Below, in pieces: positions 8,410-9,068 of a stretch of 9,068 nucleotides of DNA. Position 1 is the stretch's first letter; every line of letters begins with the position of its first letter. Source of the DNA: Alphaproteobacteria bacterium. Lineage in GTDB: Bacteria > Pseudomonadota > Alphaproteobacteria > SHVP01. The stretch lies in NCBI GenBank assembly GCA_026421105.1, contig JAPKDI010000037.1, positions 1 through 9,068 of the forward strand, read 5' to 3'. The position numbers and the translations under genes are program-made. A model generated the notes under the pieces. That model searched no databases, had not been told where the DNA came from, and worked only from the letters and a program-made list of their open reading frames with translations.

Positions 8410-8466
8410 AAAAGGCTGAACTGGCCTATAATAGACTGTTATATAAGCTGGATTAGGCGTTCAGCC
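8410..8466 (-). terminator. Stem-loop with T-run at the response-regulator stop codon, possible weak intrinsic terminator
   Basis: Reading the minus strand, GGCTGAAC (8466-8459) plus GCCT (8458-8455) pair perfectly with AGGC (8427-8424) and GTTCAGCC (8421-8414), leaving a two-base bulge at 8423-8422. That gives 12 pairs and a 27-base loop, and TTTT follows at once (8413-8410). The first arm uses the last codons of the regulator gene. GC-rich pairing followed by a T-run is the layout of an intrinsic terminator. However, the loop is long and the T-run short, so partial termination, or a 3' stabilising hairpin, is as likely. It would lower read-through from the regulator into the hydrolase gene. 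Confidence 0.4.
8427..8443. promoter_or_regulatory. AT-rich 17-base dyad with -10-like boxes on both strands
   Basis: TATAATAGACTGTTATA is symmetric about A8435: seven of the eight outer base pairs match, and the remaining one (T8432/G8438) does not. Because of the symmetry it shows TATAAT on the plus strand (8427-8432) and TATAAC on the minus strand (8443-8438), the latter pointing at the hydrolase gene. I see no convincing -35 box at 16-18 bases for either. It is the most AT-rich spot of this intergenic gap and could be a promoter core or operator for the hydrolase and methyltransferase genes, possibly read by the neighbouring regulator. That role is inferred only. Confidence 0.3.
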
Positions 8467-9068
8467 GATAGCCCCCCGGCGCGGTCACTAGCAAGGTAGC
8501 GTTCGACGGGTCGGCCTCAATCTTTTGGCGCAACCGATAAATGTGCGTCTCAAGCGTGTGCGTTGTCACCCCGGCGTTGTAGCCCCAAACCTCCGAGAGC
8601 AAGACGTCCCTCGGCACCACTTTATTGCCGATCCGGCAGAGGTATTTTAGGATCCAGGTTTCCTTCTCCGTCAGGCGGACCTTGGTCTTTTTCTCGCCAT
8701 CCAGCAGCAACATCTTGGCCGCGGGCCGGAAGCTGTAGGGGCCAATCGCAAAGGTCGCGTCTTCGCTTTGCTCGTGCTGGCGCAGCTGGGCGCGCATCCG
8801 CGCCAAGAGGACCCCCAGGCGAAACGGTTTGGTAACATAGTCGTTGGCCCCCGAATCGAGGCCAAGAATTTGCTCCGCATCGCTGTCTGCACCCGTCAGC
8901 ATGATGACTGGCACACTGACGTTGGCGCGACGCAGCAGGCGGCAAACCTCTCGGCCGTGGATGTCCGGTAGCCCGACATCCAGCAGAACCATATCGAAGG
9001 CGTTTTCTTTGGCTCTTTCCAGGGCCTCCTGGCCGGTTCCACTGACGCTCACCTCGAATTCCTCGTGA
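8453..9068 (-). CDS. OmpR/PhoB-family response regulator, N-terminus beyond window
   Basis: The visible 204 residues run from the right edge to TAA 8453-8455. The receiver domain shows the phospho-acceptor Asp (LLDVGLPD, residue 30 of the fragment, complement of 8978-8980), the switch Thr (MLTG, 58) and the conserved Lys (VTKPF, 79-80). A C-terminal winged-helix DNA-binding domain starts around residue 108 and includes LTEKETWILKYL, then THTLETHIYRLRQKIE (the recognition helix) and a terminal GGYRL hairpin. By spacing to PhoB, about 24 residues are missing upstream, including the acidic pair that binds magnesium. An internal GTG at 9052 is not a credible start, because it would delete the first receiver strand. 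The partner histidine kinase and targets are not in view. The protein probably controls transcription, perhaps of the genes downstream. Confidence 0.92.
   Translation of the reverse strand, partial: HEEFEVSVSGTGQEALERAKENAFDMVLLDVGLPDIHGREVCRLLRRANVSVPVIMLTGADSDAEQILGLDSGANDYVTKPFRLGVLLARMRAQLRQHEQSEDATFAIGPYSFRPAAKMLLLDGEKKTKVRLTEKETWILKYLCRIGNKVVPRDVLLSEVWGYNAGVTTHTLETHIYRLRQKIEADPSNATLLVTAPGGYRLNA

Noticed and set aside
8427..8432. Plus-strand TATAAT as a promoter for antisense RNA over the response regulator
   Set aside because: The sequence 17 bases upstream (TTAATG, 8404-8409) matches the -35 consensus poorly. The box is explained by the dyad symmetry of the site.
9050..9052. GTG as the real start of the response regulator
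   Set aside because: The frame stays open to the window edge with receiver-like sequence (HEEFEV). Starting here would remove the acidic pair and first strand every receiver domain needs.
1..9068. CRISPR array, insertion sequence, phage or toxin-antitoxin genes
   Set aside because: No regularly spaced direct repeats, transposase, integrase or small paired toxin/antitoxin genes were seen on either strand.

Overview
The window looks like chromosomal DNA from a GC-rich proteobacterium, most likely an alphaproteobacterium (Rhodospirillales-like). This is an inference from base composition, tightly overlapping genes (GTGA and ATGA junctions), and the style of the long-form peptide/opine-type ABC transporter. 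It holds eight protein genes, with almost no non-coding DNA. I see no RNA genes, insertion sequences, CRISPR arrays or prophage genes, and no gene-free stretch longer than 66 bases.

Positions 2-6639 (+ strand) read as one operon. It opens with the last 41 codons of a probable polysaccharide deacetylase. A small two-helix membrane protein with a PH-like cytosolic part overlaps that gene. A complete Opp/Dpp-type ABC importer follows: a fused two-domain ATPase (628 aa), a secreted family 5 solute-binding protein (638 aa), and the two permeases (341 and 389 aa). The binding protein should capture a peptide-, opine- or oligosaccharide-like solute in the periplasm. The permeases form the channel, and the single fused ATPase supplies both nucleotide-binding sites. 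The substrate cannot be read from the sequence.

Positions 6644-9068 (- strand) carry three genes that converge on the transporter operon, with four bases between the facing stop codons. In transcription order they are an OmpR/PhoB-family response regulator (its N-terminus lies beyond the window), a metallo-beta-lactamase-fold hydrolase with all metal ligands visible, and a class I SAM-dependent methyltransferase. The 66-base gap between regulator and hydrolase holds a long stem followed by TTTT and a 17-base AT-rich dyad. These suggest a partial transcription stop and a control site.

Most of the window is ordinary accessory metabolism and signalling, and I do not see strong evidence of an undescribed system. 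The points most worth a second look are the deacetylase/PH-like/ABC-importer linkage, the extra periplasmic segment with two cysteines in the second permease, the hairpin/dyad cluster at 8395-8466, and the response regulator/hydrolase/methyltransferase grouping.
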